Positions 1 to 6,082 of a stretch of DNA of 7,704 nt are shown in pieces; positions within the stretch are counted from its first letter, which is position 1; the number at the start of each line of letters is the position of its first letter. Origin of the DNA: Roseovarius sp. (lineage in GTDB: Bacteria; Pseudomonadota; Alphaproteobacteria; Rhodobacterales; Rhodobacteraceae). The position numbers were made by a program, and so were the translations under genes. The notes under the pieces were generated by a model that saw only the letters and a program-made list of their open reading frames with translations, had not been told where the DNA came from and searched no databases. The DNA is taken from NCBI GenBank assembly GCA_021767845.1, contig JAASSQ010000133.1, positions 1 through 7,704 of the forward strand, written 5' to 3'.

Positions 1-1
1 C

Positions 2-754
2 GTCCTGCGCATCACGTTCGACCGGCCCGAGACATTCAACTCGGTCGATGCCGAAACCCACACCCAGATGACGGACATGTGGATCGACATCGACCGCGAC
101 CCCGACATCAACGCGGTCATCGTGACCGGTGCGGGCAAGGCGTTTTCCGCCGGTGGTGATTTTAGCCTGATCGAAAACATGATTGGCAACTCGCACGAGA
201 TCATGAAGACGTGGAAAGAAGCCAAGGATCTCGTCTACAACATCATCAACTGCAACAAGCCGATCATTTCCGCGATCAATGGCCCTGCGGCAGGCGCGGG
301 TCTTGTGGTTGCCATCCTGGCCGACATCTCAATCGCCGGGAAACGGGCAAAGATTGTCGATGGTCATCCCCGCCTTGGTGTTGCCGCCGGTGACGTCGCG
401 GCGATTATCTGGCCGCTGCTGACCTCGATGGCCAAGGCGAAATACTATCTGATGACCTGCAAGCCCGTATCGGGCGAAGAGGCCGAGCGTATCGGTCTGG
501 TATCAATGTGCGTCGAGGATGACGAGCTGCAGCAGATCGCGCTGGATACAGCCGTCGAACTGGCCAACGGCTCGCAAAGCGCGATTCGCTGGACCAAGTA
601 TTCGCTGAACAACTGGCTGCGCCAGGCCGGGCCGATCTTTGATGCGTCGACCGCGCTGGAGATGCTTGGCTTCATGAGCGAGGACGTCAAGGAAGGTGTG
701 TTGTCGCACCGCGAGAAGCGCGCGCCGAACTTCCGTAAGGACTGCCCGCTTTAA
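2..754 (+). CDS. Crotonase-fold (enoyl-CoA hydratase/isomerase family) protein, 5' end cut by window edge
   Basis: The reading frame is open from base 2 and gives 250 visible residues, so only about 10-15 N-terminal residues are missing; the ATG at base 68 is internal, because family sequence (ITFDRPETFNS) continues upstream of it. Crotonase landmarks are present: AFSAGGD (visible residues 47-53, first oxyanion-hole loop), NGPAAGAG (93-100, second oxyanion loop), SGEEAERIGLVS, and a C-terminal HREKRAPNF tail. These proteins stabilise a thioester enolate and act as hydratases, isomerases, hydrolases or C-C lyases. By eye, the two hydratase glutamates (Glu144 and Glu164 of rat mitochondrial hydratase) are replaced by Val102 and Arg124, while Asp131 in GVAAGD lines up with the catalytic Asp204 of dienoyl-CoA isomerase. 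Simple hydratase activity is therefore doubtful, and isomerase or ring-opening hydrolase activity is as likely. The ligase gene follows after 27 bases, suggesting one transcript. Family assignment is firm; the reaction is unknown. Confidence 0.9.
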   Translation, partial: VLRITFDRPETFNSVDAETHTQMTDMWIDIDRDPDINAVIVTGAGKAFSAGGDFSLIENMIGNSHEIMKTWKEAKDLVYNIINCNKPIISAINGPAAGAGLVVAILADISIAGKRAKIVDGHPRLGVAAGDVAAIIWPLLTSMAKAKYYLMTCKPVSGEEAERIGLVSMCVEDDELQQIALDTAVELANGSQSAIRWTKYSLNNWLRQAGPIFDASTALEMLGFMSEDVKEGVLSHREKRAPNFRKDCPL

Positions 755-767
755 CGCCCGATTGGAC

Positions 768-774
768 GAGGAGG
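768..774 (+). promoter_or_regulatory. Ribosome binding site of the PaaK-like ligase gene
   Basis: GAGGAGG is a strong Shine-Dalgarno match. It ends one base before the in-frame ATG at 776, too close to serve it, but lies 7 bases before the second in-frame ATG at 782. This is why 782 is chosen as the start. Confidence 0.75.
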
Positions 775-781
775 CATGGAA

Positions 782-1978
782 ATGTCTGATGATATCTACC
801 AAGATATAGCTCAAGCCTATGCCGCTGCGGCCAACAAGGCTCCTGGCCTGAAATCGCGATTTACGGCTGCCGGATTCTATCCGGCAGCCATCACATCGGT
901 GGCGGACCTCTCGCGTCTTCCAGTGATGAAAAAAGAAGAACTTCTGAAGATCCAGCGCGAGAACCCGCCCTTTGGCGGGTTCCTGGCGTCTGATCTGAAG
1001 GATGTCGGACGGATCTACGTGTCCCCCGGCCCGATTTTCGAACCCGCCCTTTCGGGCGGTGGCGGCCACGGCCTTGACCTGCTGTTCAAGGCGGCAGGCG
1101 TGGGGCCGGGGGATATCATCCTGAACACATGGATGTATCATCTGGTGCCCGCGGGGCTTTTGTTCGACGAAGCCGCACAGGCCGCAGGCGCTACGGTGAT
1201 CCCCGGCGGCGTCGGCAATACCGAGCTTCAGGCACAGATCATCGTCGAAACCGGCGTGACTTCGATCTGTGCTTCGACTGCGTTTTTCCTGACGCTGGCG
1301 GACAAGGTGATCGAAACCTATGGCCGCGACGCATGGAAGGTGAAAACCGCCTTTCTGGGCGGGGAAATGGGCGACTGGATGGCCAAACGCCGCCGGATCG
1401 AGGCCGATTACGGCGTGTCGACCTGGGCCGCCTATGCCACCGCCGATCTGGGCCTTGTCGCCTACGAGGACGGGGGCGAAGGCTACCTGGTTCATCCCGA
1501 CCGCGTGGTGCAGATCTGCGATCCGGTCAGCGGCGAACAGGTCGCCCATGGCGAACCGGGCGAGGTTGTTGTGACCGCGCGCGATGCCACCTGGCCGATG
1601 ATCCGGTTCGGCACCGGCGACAGCGCGTTTGCATTGGAAAGCAACGCGGATGGCAGCGTCAGCCGCATTTCCGCATTGCAGGGCCGGGTTGGCACCGCGG
1701 TCAAGGTGCGCGAGATTTTCGTTTATCCCCGCGTGATTGAGGAGGTCGTGATCGCCACGCCGGGGGCGAAGGCCGCGCAGGCCGTGGTGACGCGGGAAAA
1801 CGACCGCGACATGATCCGCCTTTCCCTTGTTCTTGGAGATGGCGCTGACGCATCCGCCGCCGAGAAGGCCGCCGCCGAGACCTTCAAGCTGCATGCAAGG
1901 ATCCGTGCCGACGCGGTGAAAGTCGTCCCTGAGTTACCGGAGAATGCGGACCTGATCGTAAATCAGAAAGACAACTGA
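782..1978 (+). CDS. PaaK-like adenylate-forming acyl-CoA ligase (phenylacetate-CoA ligase family)
   Basis: The product is 398 residues from the ATG at 782, somewhat shorter than the usual ~430 of PaaK. Family members adenylate a carboxylic acid with ATP and transfer it to CoA in the cytosol. Landmarks in PaaK order: LPVMKKEEL near residue 46, a phosphate-loop region at 81-88 reading SPGPIFEP, GVGPGDI, PGGVGNTELQ, GGEMGDW (193-199, matching GAEPW), YATADLG (218-224, matching YGLSE), GEVVVT, IRFGTGD (ending about 280) and GRVGTAVKVREIFVYP (301-316, A8 hinge region). Two parts are degenerate: the loop lacks the canonical SSGTTGK pattern, and the C-terminus (LPENADLIVNQK, 385-396) lacks the GKxxR context of the adenylation lysine, although Lys396 could substitute. 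Its position behind the crotonase gene suggests activation of the pathway acid. The substrate is not predictable, and a non-ligase role is possible. Confidence 0.85.
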   Translation: MSDDIYQDIAQAYAAAANKAPGLKSRFTAAGFYPAAITSVADLSRLPVMKKEELLKIQRENPPFGGFLASDLKDVGRIYVSPGPIFEPALSGGGGHGLDLLFKAAGVGPGDIILNTWMYHLVPAGLLFDEAAQAAGATVIPGGVGNTELQAQIIVETGVTSICASTAFFLTLADKVIETYGRDAWKVKTAFLGGEMGDWMAKRRRIEADYGVSTWAAYATADLGLVAYEDGGEGYLVHPDRVVQICDPVSGEQVAHGEPGEVVVTARDATWPMIRFGTGDSAFALESNADGSVSRISALQGRVGTAVKVREIFVYPRVIEEVVIATPGAKAAQAVVTRENDRDMIRLSLVLGDGADASAAEKAAAETFKLHARIRADAVKVVPELPENADLIVNQKDN

Positions 1979-2026
1979 CGGCCTGTCCGAAGCCTTCGTC
2001 ACCAGCAGACGGAACACCCAATGGCA

Positions 2027-2040
2027 GCAGGGCGACCTGC
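2027..2040. terminator. Possible short hairpin between convergent genes
   Basis: GCAGG-GCGA-CCTGC can form a 5-bp GC-rich stem with a GNRA-type loop in the plus-strand RNA. It lies in the 74-base gap between two tail-to-tail genes, where a bidirectional terminator is expected. There is no T-run on either side, so it is at best a weak intrinsic terminator. The rest of the gap shows nothing recognisable. Confidence 0.22.
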
Positions 2041-2052
2041 CCCCCTCATCCG

Positions 2053-3018
2053 TCAGGCGCAGAGTACTTCCTTCGCTGCACGATATTCCCGGTCGAGACG
2101 GTCGACGTAGTCCGCGGTGGTCGTTACCGCGTGTACCGCACCGATCCCCTGACCGCTGCCCCAGATGTCGCGCCAGGCCTTAGGGCGGACGTCGCCCGTG
2201 GCCAGATCCAGCGTGTTGCCTTCGCCGGTCAGCTTATCCGGATCCAGGCCAATAGCCCGCACCGAAGGCTTCAGGTAATTGGCGTTCACGCCACTGAAAT
2301 GGCTGGTGTAGAGAATGTCGTCGGCCCCGCTGTCAACGATCATCTGCTTGTAATTCTCCGAGGCGATAGCTTCATTCGTGGCGATGAAGGGCGACCCGAT
2401 ATAGCCGAAATCGGCGCCCATGGCCTGAGCGGCCAGAATGGCCCGTCCGGTCGCGATGGACCCCGACAGGGCCAGCGGGCCATCGAACCATTCGCGGATT
2501 TCCTGCACCAGCGCGAAGGGCGACAGGGTGCCTGCGTGCCCGCCCGCGCCGGAGCAGACTGCGATCAGGCCGTCGGCCCCCTTGTCGATGGCCTTCTTGG
2601 CAAACCGGTTGTTGATCACGTCATGAAGCACGAAGCCGCCGCAATCATGCGCCGCCTGATTCACGTCTTCGCGCGCGCCCATCGAGGTGATCCAGACCGG
2701 CACCTTCCAACGGGCGCAGATCTCGACATCGCGTTCGACCCGGTCGTTGGAGCGGTGAACGATCTGGTTGACCGCAAAGGGCGCGGCGGGCCGGTCGGGA
2801 TTGGCCTGATTATGCGCGTCGAGCTCTTCGGTGATGCGTTTGAGCCAGGCTTCAAGCAGGGGCGGCTCTCCATCCTTCTCGCGCGCGTTCAATGCCGGAA
2901 AGCTGCCGATCACGCCAGCCTTGCACTGTGCGATGACCAGATCGGGCCCGGAGACCAGAAACATCGGAGAGCAGATCACAGGCAGGCGCAGGCGACCGAG
3001 AGGGGAATCGAAATACAT
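2053..3018 (-). CDS. Nitronate monooxygenase-family FMN-dependent oxidoreductase
   Basis: The product is 321 residues from the ATG at 3018. The frame stays open to a TTG at 3072, but the 18 extra residues look non-native and MYFDSPLGRLRLPV is a typical family N-terminus. The fold is a TIM barrel binding FMN. Visible marks: SPMFLVSGPDLV (residues 17-28), IGSFPALNAR, a central SGAGGHAG (156-163) whose His161 matches the catalytic His of nitronate monooxygenases, LSGSIATGR (184-192) and GSPFIATNEA (208-217), both in the flavin phosphate-binding half. Characterised members oxidise alkyl nitronates; relatives include the enoyl reductase FabK and other flavin oxidoreductases, and many members sit in acyl-CoA clusters with no nitro substrate. 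It is the last gene of the minus-strand series, 105 bases after the hydratase gene, and converges with the ligase. The family is well supported; the substrate here is not. Confidence 0.9.
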   Translation of the reverse strand: MYFDSPLGRLRLPVICSPMFLVSGPDLVIAQCKAGVIGSFPALNAREKDGEPPLLEAWLKRITEELDAHNQANPDRPAAPFAVNQIVHRSNDRVERDVEICARWKVPVWITSMGAREDVNQAAHDCGGFVLHDVINNRFAKKAIDKGADGLIAVCSGAGGHAGTLSPFALVQEIREWFDGPLALSGSIATGRAILAAQAMGADFGYIGSPFIATNEAIASENYKQMIVDSGADDILYTSHFSGVNANYLKPSVRAIGLDPDKLTGEGNTLDLATGDVRPKAWRDIWGSGQGIGAVHAVTTTADYVDRLDREYRAAKEVLCA

Positions 3019-3068
3019 TGTCAATTTTCTACATCGTTTCAACAAGGTTTGGCGAAGCTGAGGTAAAA

Positions 3069-3100
3069 CCAATTTTCATAAGAGAACCATCAAAAACTGG
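3069..3100 (-). other. Imperfect inverted repeat in the gap between the hydratase and NMO genes
   Basis: Read on the minus strand, CCAGTTTT and AAAATTGG are separated by 16 bases and followed by a further TTTT. With one G-U pair the RNA could form an 8-bp stem just downstream of the hydratase stop codon. It could be a weak terminator, a processing site or an operator for the NMO gene. The loop is long and the stem AT-rich, so this is tentative. The whole 105-base gap is clearly more AT-rich than its surroundings, which also suits a promoter, but no convincing -35/-10 pair was found. Confidence 0.2.
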
Positions 3101-3123
3101 CACCTCTGACCTCATGGAATTGC

Positions 3124-3963
3124 TCACATCGCGGAATAGTCGGCGGAAGAACTACGTAAGCCGGTTTGGTCCTGGCCCCAAACCGTCCCTGCGCTATCGC
3201 CTTCCTGGCAATGCAACTGCAACTCGCAGGGCAGGGTTAATGGAGCGAGGCCCCTAAAGGAAAACCGATGGGGTGGGTCTTGCAAGGCAACAGCGGCAAG
3301 ATTCAACAGTAATGTTGCCTGTAGAGGGCCGTGGACAACAAGGCCTGGATAGGCTTCGGCTTCGGTTGCGTAGACGTGGTCATAGTGGATGCGATGCGCG
3401 TTGAATGTTAGCGCGGAGTAGCGAAACAGCAGCACCGGATCTGGCGTAAGGCTTGATCGGAGCGTGTTTGGGTCCGGCGCGACGCGCCTGCGCTTCACGG
3501 GTTGGGACAGGGTGATGCCACGATAAACAATTGTCTGCCGTTCCCGTATGCAGAGCCGGTTGCCACTTGAGTATTCGTGATCGACATTGACAAAGACCAG
3601 CGCTCCGCTGCGGCCCTGCTTGGGCGTTATCTCCGCAATCGTCGAGCGGCGGGTGATGGTTTCTCCGACCGCGAGCGGGGCGATATGGGTGATATCGCTA
3701 CCGGCCCACATCCGGGCAGGGAGCGGGACAGGCGGTAGAAACCCGCCCTTTGAGGGATGGCCGTCCTCCGAGAGAGAGGTGCCTGGCACGGCATCAAGTG
3801 TCAAACACCAGTGAATTCCCAGCGGGACATCGCCCGCACCTTGCCAAAGATGGGGGCCCAATGTGGCACGGAACTTGTCGATCAGTCCCGGCGTCAGCAC
3901 ATCGTCCTTGGTCTCGGTGCGCCCCAGCCAGGGCGGAAGTGTTTCGATTTCGTCTTCTGTCAT
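3124..3963 (-). CDS. MaoC-like / FAS1-type hotdog dehydratase, mesaconyl-C4-CoA (3-methylfumaryl-CoA) hydratase-like
   Basis: The product is 279 residues from the ATG at 3963, close to the ~280 usual for this family; the frame stays open to a TTG at 4017 that would add 18 residues and has no good ribosome binding site. Signature: FRYSALTFNAHRIHYD (residues 180-195), the hydratase-2 motif of HTD2/Meh-type double-hotdog proteins, followed by YPGLVVHGPLQATLLL (about 205-220) and FSFRGLAPL near 234. The N-terminal half holds LPPWLGRTE and the MWAGSDI segment of the first hotdog. Family members reversibly hydrate 2-enoyl-CoA or methylfumaryl-CoA thioesters, the best known being mesaconyl-C4-CoA hydratase (giving citramalyl-CoA) in the 3-hydroxypropionate bicycle. 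Here it would hydrate an enoyl-CoA made by the neighbouring acyl-CoA dehydrogenase. It starts 108 bases after the SDR gene. The exact substrate is inference. Confidence 0.86.
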   Translation of the reverse strand: MTEDEIETLPPWLGRTETKDDVLTPGLIDKFRATLGPHLWQGAGDVPLGIHWCLTLDAVPGTSLSEDGHPSKGGFLPPVPLPARMWAGSDITHIAPLAVGETITRRSTIAEITPKQGRSGALVFVNVDHEYSSGNRLCIRERQTIVYRGITLSQPVKRRRVAPDPNTLRSSLTPDPVLLFRYSALTFNAHRIHYDHVYATEAEAYPGLVVHGPLQATLLLNLAAVALQDPPHRFSFRGLAPLTLPCELQLHCQEGDSAGTVWGQDQTGLRSSSADYSAM

Positions 3964-4071
3964 ATCCCTCGTCTCGAAGATATCGCAAAGCTGATCGGAC
4001 AACCCCGTCCAAGTCAACCAGTACCGGTCTGGCCAGGAACGGCCTGTATTGATCTTTCGGGGGTGTCCTTC

Positions 4072-4824
4072 CTACAGCGCGGTATAGCCGCCATCGACGA
4101 CCATTTCGGACCCGGTCATAAAGGATGCCTCGTCGGAAGCCAAAAACAACACCGCCCGGGCCACCTCTTCCGGCTGTGCCGCACGCTGCATGATCGTTGT
4201 TCCAAGTAGTTCTTTCTCGCTGGTTGGGTCAGCCAGAATGTCTTCGGTCATCGCCGTGCGGATCACGCCCGGATGGACCGAGTTCGCCCGGATGTTGAAC
4301 TCAGCGTAATCCGCCGCCGTCGACTTGGTGAACAGTCGCACCGCACCTTTGGTCGCCTGATATGCCGCCGCCGAGGGTGCGCCGACCAGACCATAGATCG
4401 ACGAGATATTGACGATTGATCCACCGCCCGCGGCTTTCATGTTTTCCAGCACCGCCTTGGTGCCAAGAAAAACCCCCCTGGCATTGATCGCGAAGATCTT
4501 GTCCCATTCCTCTGCCGTTGTGTCCTGCACCGTCTTCATGAGAAGGATGCCGGCATTGTTGATCAATACGTTGATATTGCCGAATGCCGTCCTGCCTTCT
4601 GCGACCGCCTTTTCCCAGCTGGCGGCGTCGGACACATCCAGATGCACGGCCGTTGCGTTGCCACCCGCATCCTTGATATCCTGCACCACGGCCTTCGCGC
4701 CTGCATCATCGACATCGGCGACGATGACCTGAGCCCCTTCATCGGCAAAGATACGCGCCTCGGCGGCACCCATGCCCTTCGCTGCACCGCTGATCAATGC
4801 CGTCTTACCCTGAAGTCGTTTCAT
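4072..4824 (-). CDS. Short-chain dehydrogenase/reductase, cyclopentanol/cyclohexanol dehydrogenase-like
   Basis: The product is 250 residues from the ATG at 4824, a classical SDR length. Motifs: GAAKGMG (residues 13-19, Rossmann loop), Asp37 at the end of the second strand (indicating NAD over NADP), NNAG (89-92), and the catalytic tetrad Asn114, Ser142, Tyr155 and Lys159 within ISSIYG and YQATK. The block SSIYGLVGAPSAAAY, the following VNSVHPG-type segment and the C-terminal GSEMVVDGGYTA closely recall CpnA, the cyclopentanol dehydrogenase of Comamonas; this is from memory, not an alignment run here. CpnA oxidises a ring alcohol to the ketone with NAD. If the likeness is real, the cluster handles an alicyclic or otherwise secondary alcohol. 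The upstream gap of 91 bases separates it from the acyl-CoA dehydrogenase gene. 3-alpha/20-beta-hydroxysteroid dehydrogenases are close alternatives. The longer frame up to 4956 is not used because it precedes the Rossmann start and overlaps the previous gene. Confidence 0.88.
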   Translation of the reverse strand: MKRLQGKTALISGAAKGMGAAEARIFADEGAQVIVADVDDAGAKAVVQDIKDAGGNATAVHLDVSDAASWEKAVAEGRTAFGNINVLINNAGILLMKTVQDTTAEEWDKIFAINARGVFLGTKAVLENMKAAGGGSIVNISSIYGLVGAPSAAAYQATKGAVRLFTKSTAADYAEFNIRANSVHPGVIRTAMTEDILADPTSEKELLGTTIMQRAAQPEEVARAVLFLASDEASFMTGSEMVVDGGYTAL

Positions 4825-4833
4825 GTTGATCAT

Positions 4834-4839
4834 CCTTCC
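4834..4839 (-). promoter_or_regulatory. Ribosome binding site of the CpnA-like SDR gene
   Basis: Minus-strand GGAAGG lies 9 bases before the ATG at 4824. It directly abuts another in-frame ATG at 4833, leaving no spacer for that one. This supports 4824 as the start. Confidence 0.6.
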
Positions 4840-4841
4840 AG

Positions 4842-4858
4842 ATTGCTGTGACGGCAAT
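4842..4858. other. Inverted repeat ATTGC-N7-GCAAT upstream of the SDR gene
   Basis: Two perfect 5-base arms are separated by seven bases, with the near arm a few bases before the ribosome binding site of the CpnA-like SDR gene. The size and placement suit a small operator or a leader-RNA hairpin. Short arms like these occur often by chance. Confidence 0.2.
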
Positions 4859-4872
4859 TCTACAGAACGCGG

Positions 4873-4891
4873 CTGTCGTCCTTCATGACAG
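4873..4891. other. Near-perfect palindrome CTGTCGT-N5-ATGACAG in the SDR upstream gap
   Basis: The 7-base arms match at six positions, with one mismatch that is a G-U pair in plus-strand RNA. It sits between the stop codon of the acyl-CoA dehydrogenase gene (4916) and the SDR start (4824), just upstream of the ATTGC/GCAAT repeat. It could be a dimeric regulator site. Neither strand has the T-run of a terminator. Confidence 0.22.
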
Positions 4892-4915
4892 AGATCAATT
4901 CCGCTCACGGATAAC

Positions 4916-6079
4916 TCAGAAGGACCGCGGCATCCCAAGGATATGCTCGCCGACATACGACAGGATCAGGTTGGTCGAGATCGGGGCCACCTGATACAGC
5001 CGCGCCTCGCGGAACTTGCGCTCGACATCATACTCCCGCGCAAAACCAAAGCCACCATGGGTCTGGATACAGGCATTTGCCGCTTCCCAACTGGCTTCGG
5101 AAGCCAGGAGCTTGGCCATATTCGCCTGCGCCCCGCAGTCCTGACCGGCATCGAAACGCTTACAGGCCTCAAAGCGCATCAGATTGGCGGCCTCGACATT
5201 CACAAACGCCTTGGCGATAGGAAACTGCACACCCTGGTTCTGCCCGATGGGTCGGTCGAAAACGATGCGCTCGCCCGCATAAGCGCGGGCCTTGTCCACG
5301 AACCAGTAGCCGTCGCCGATACATTCCGCCGCAATCAGCGTCCGTTCGGCGTTCAGCCCGTCGAGGATGTGGTAGAAACCGCGCCCTTCCGTGCCGATCA
5401 GATTCTCGGCCGGGATTTCAAGGTTGTCGAAGAACACTTCGTTGGTCTCGTGGTCGGGCATGTTGGCGATGGGGCGAACCTCCATGCCATTGCCGATAGC
5501 CTCTTTCAGATCGACCATGAAGATCGACAGGCCCTGGGACTTTTTCTTGACCTCCTTCAGCGGTGTGGTGCGCGCCAGCAGGATCATCAGGTCCGAATGC
5601 TGGATACGGCTGATCCAGACTTTCTGACCGTTGATCTCGTACCGATCGCCCTTTTTGACCGCCGTGGTCTTGAGCTTGGTGGTGTCCGTTCCGGTGGTCG
5701 GCTCGGTCACGGCCATGGATTGCAGGCGCAGCTCGCCGCTGGCGATGCCAGGCAGGTATTTCTGCTTCTGCGCGTCCGAGCCGTGCCGCAGGAGCGTGCC
5801 CATGTTGTACATCTGTCCGTGGCAGTGGCCCGCGTTGCCGCCGCAGCGGTTCACCTCTTCCATGATGATCGAGGCCTCGGTCAGGCCAAGGCCCGAGCCG
5901 CCGTATTCTTCGGGGATCATCGCGGCAAGCCAGCCCTCGCGGGTCAGCGCATCAACAAACTCCTCGGGATAGGTCTCGTTTTTTCCAAAATTCCGGTGGT
6001 ATTCCGGCGGGAATTGCGCGCAAAGCGCCCGCAGCGCGTCGCGCAGATCGGTATGGGTCTCGGGGGCCGAGGTTTGCAT
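4916..6079 (-). CDS. Acyl-CoA dehydrogenase (FAD-dependent)
   Basis: The product is 387 residues, the standard length for the family, which introduces an alpha,beta double bond into an acyl-CoA with FAD and passes electrons to ETF. Domains in order: helical N-terminus (about 1-118) with the IPEEYGGSGLGL turn, beta domain starting at MAVTEPTTGTD (122-132, flavin and substrate contacts) through INGQKVWISR (149-158), and C-terminal helical domain with DRPIGQNQGVQFPIA and IQTHGGFGFA (338-346). The usual C-terminal catalytic Glu of short/medium-chain enzymes is absent from LYQVAPISTNLIL (361-373), but Glu245 in LNAER lines up with the base of isovaleryl-CoA dehydrogenase (LDLER), so the enzyme is probably active and may prefer branched or bulky substrates. 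The ATG at 6079 follows the stop codon of the citryl-CoA-lyase-like gene after 3 bases, implying translational coupling. Confidence 0.95.
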   Translation of the reverse strand: MQTSAPETHTDLRDALRALCAQFPPEYHRNFGKNETYPEEFVDALTREGWLAAMIPEEYGGSGLGLTEASIIMEEVNRCGGNAGHCHGQMYNMGTLLRHGSDAQKQKYLPGIASGELRLQSMAVTEPTTGTDTTKLKTTAVKKGDRYEINGQKVWISRIQHSDLMILLARTTPLKEVKKKSQGLSIFMVDLKEAIGNGMEVRPIANMPDHETNEVFFDNLEIPAENLIGTEGRGFYHILDGLNAERTLIAAECIGDGYWFVDKARAYAGERIVFDRPIGQNQGVQFPIAKAFVNVEAANLMRFEACKRFDAGQDCGAQANMAKLLASEASWEAANACIQTHGGFGFAREYDVERKFREARLYQVAPISTNLILSYVGEHILGMPRSF

Positions 6080-6082
6080 CGC

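Noticed and set aside
503..1894. A 463-codon open frame on the minus strand opposite the crotonase and ligase genes
   Set aside because: It spans two well-supported plus-strand genes, has low-complexity His/Arg-rich composition and no family motif; it is a codon-bias shadow.
2131..3066. A 311-codon open frame on the plus strand opposite the NMO gene
   Set aside because: No recognisable motif, and the opposite strand encodes a full nitronate-monooxygenase-family protein; treated as a shadow.
3964..4017. Start of the MaoC-like hydratase at the TTG at 4017
   Set aside because: No Shine-Dalgarno sequence is seen before it and the family length is matched from the ATG at 3963. The choice is not certain: the GAGGG before 3963 is only 2 bases from the ATG.
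4018..4071. GGCC repeats and a CCAG/CTGG pair between the SDR and hydratase genes
   Set aside because: The stems are only 4 bp with no T-run; indistinguishable from chance in GC-rich sequence.
4825..4956. N-terminal extension of the CpnA-like SDR to an upstream start at 4956
   Set aside because: The extra 44 residues lie before the normal SDR start, overlap the end of the acyl-CoA dehydrogenase gene, and a good ribosome binding site serves the ATG at 4824.
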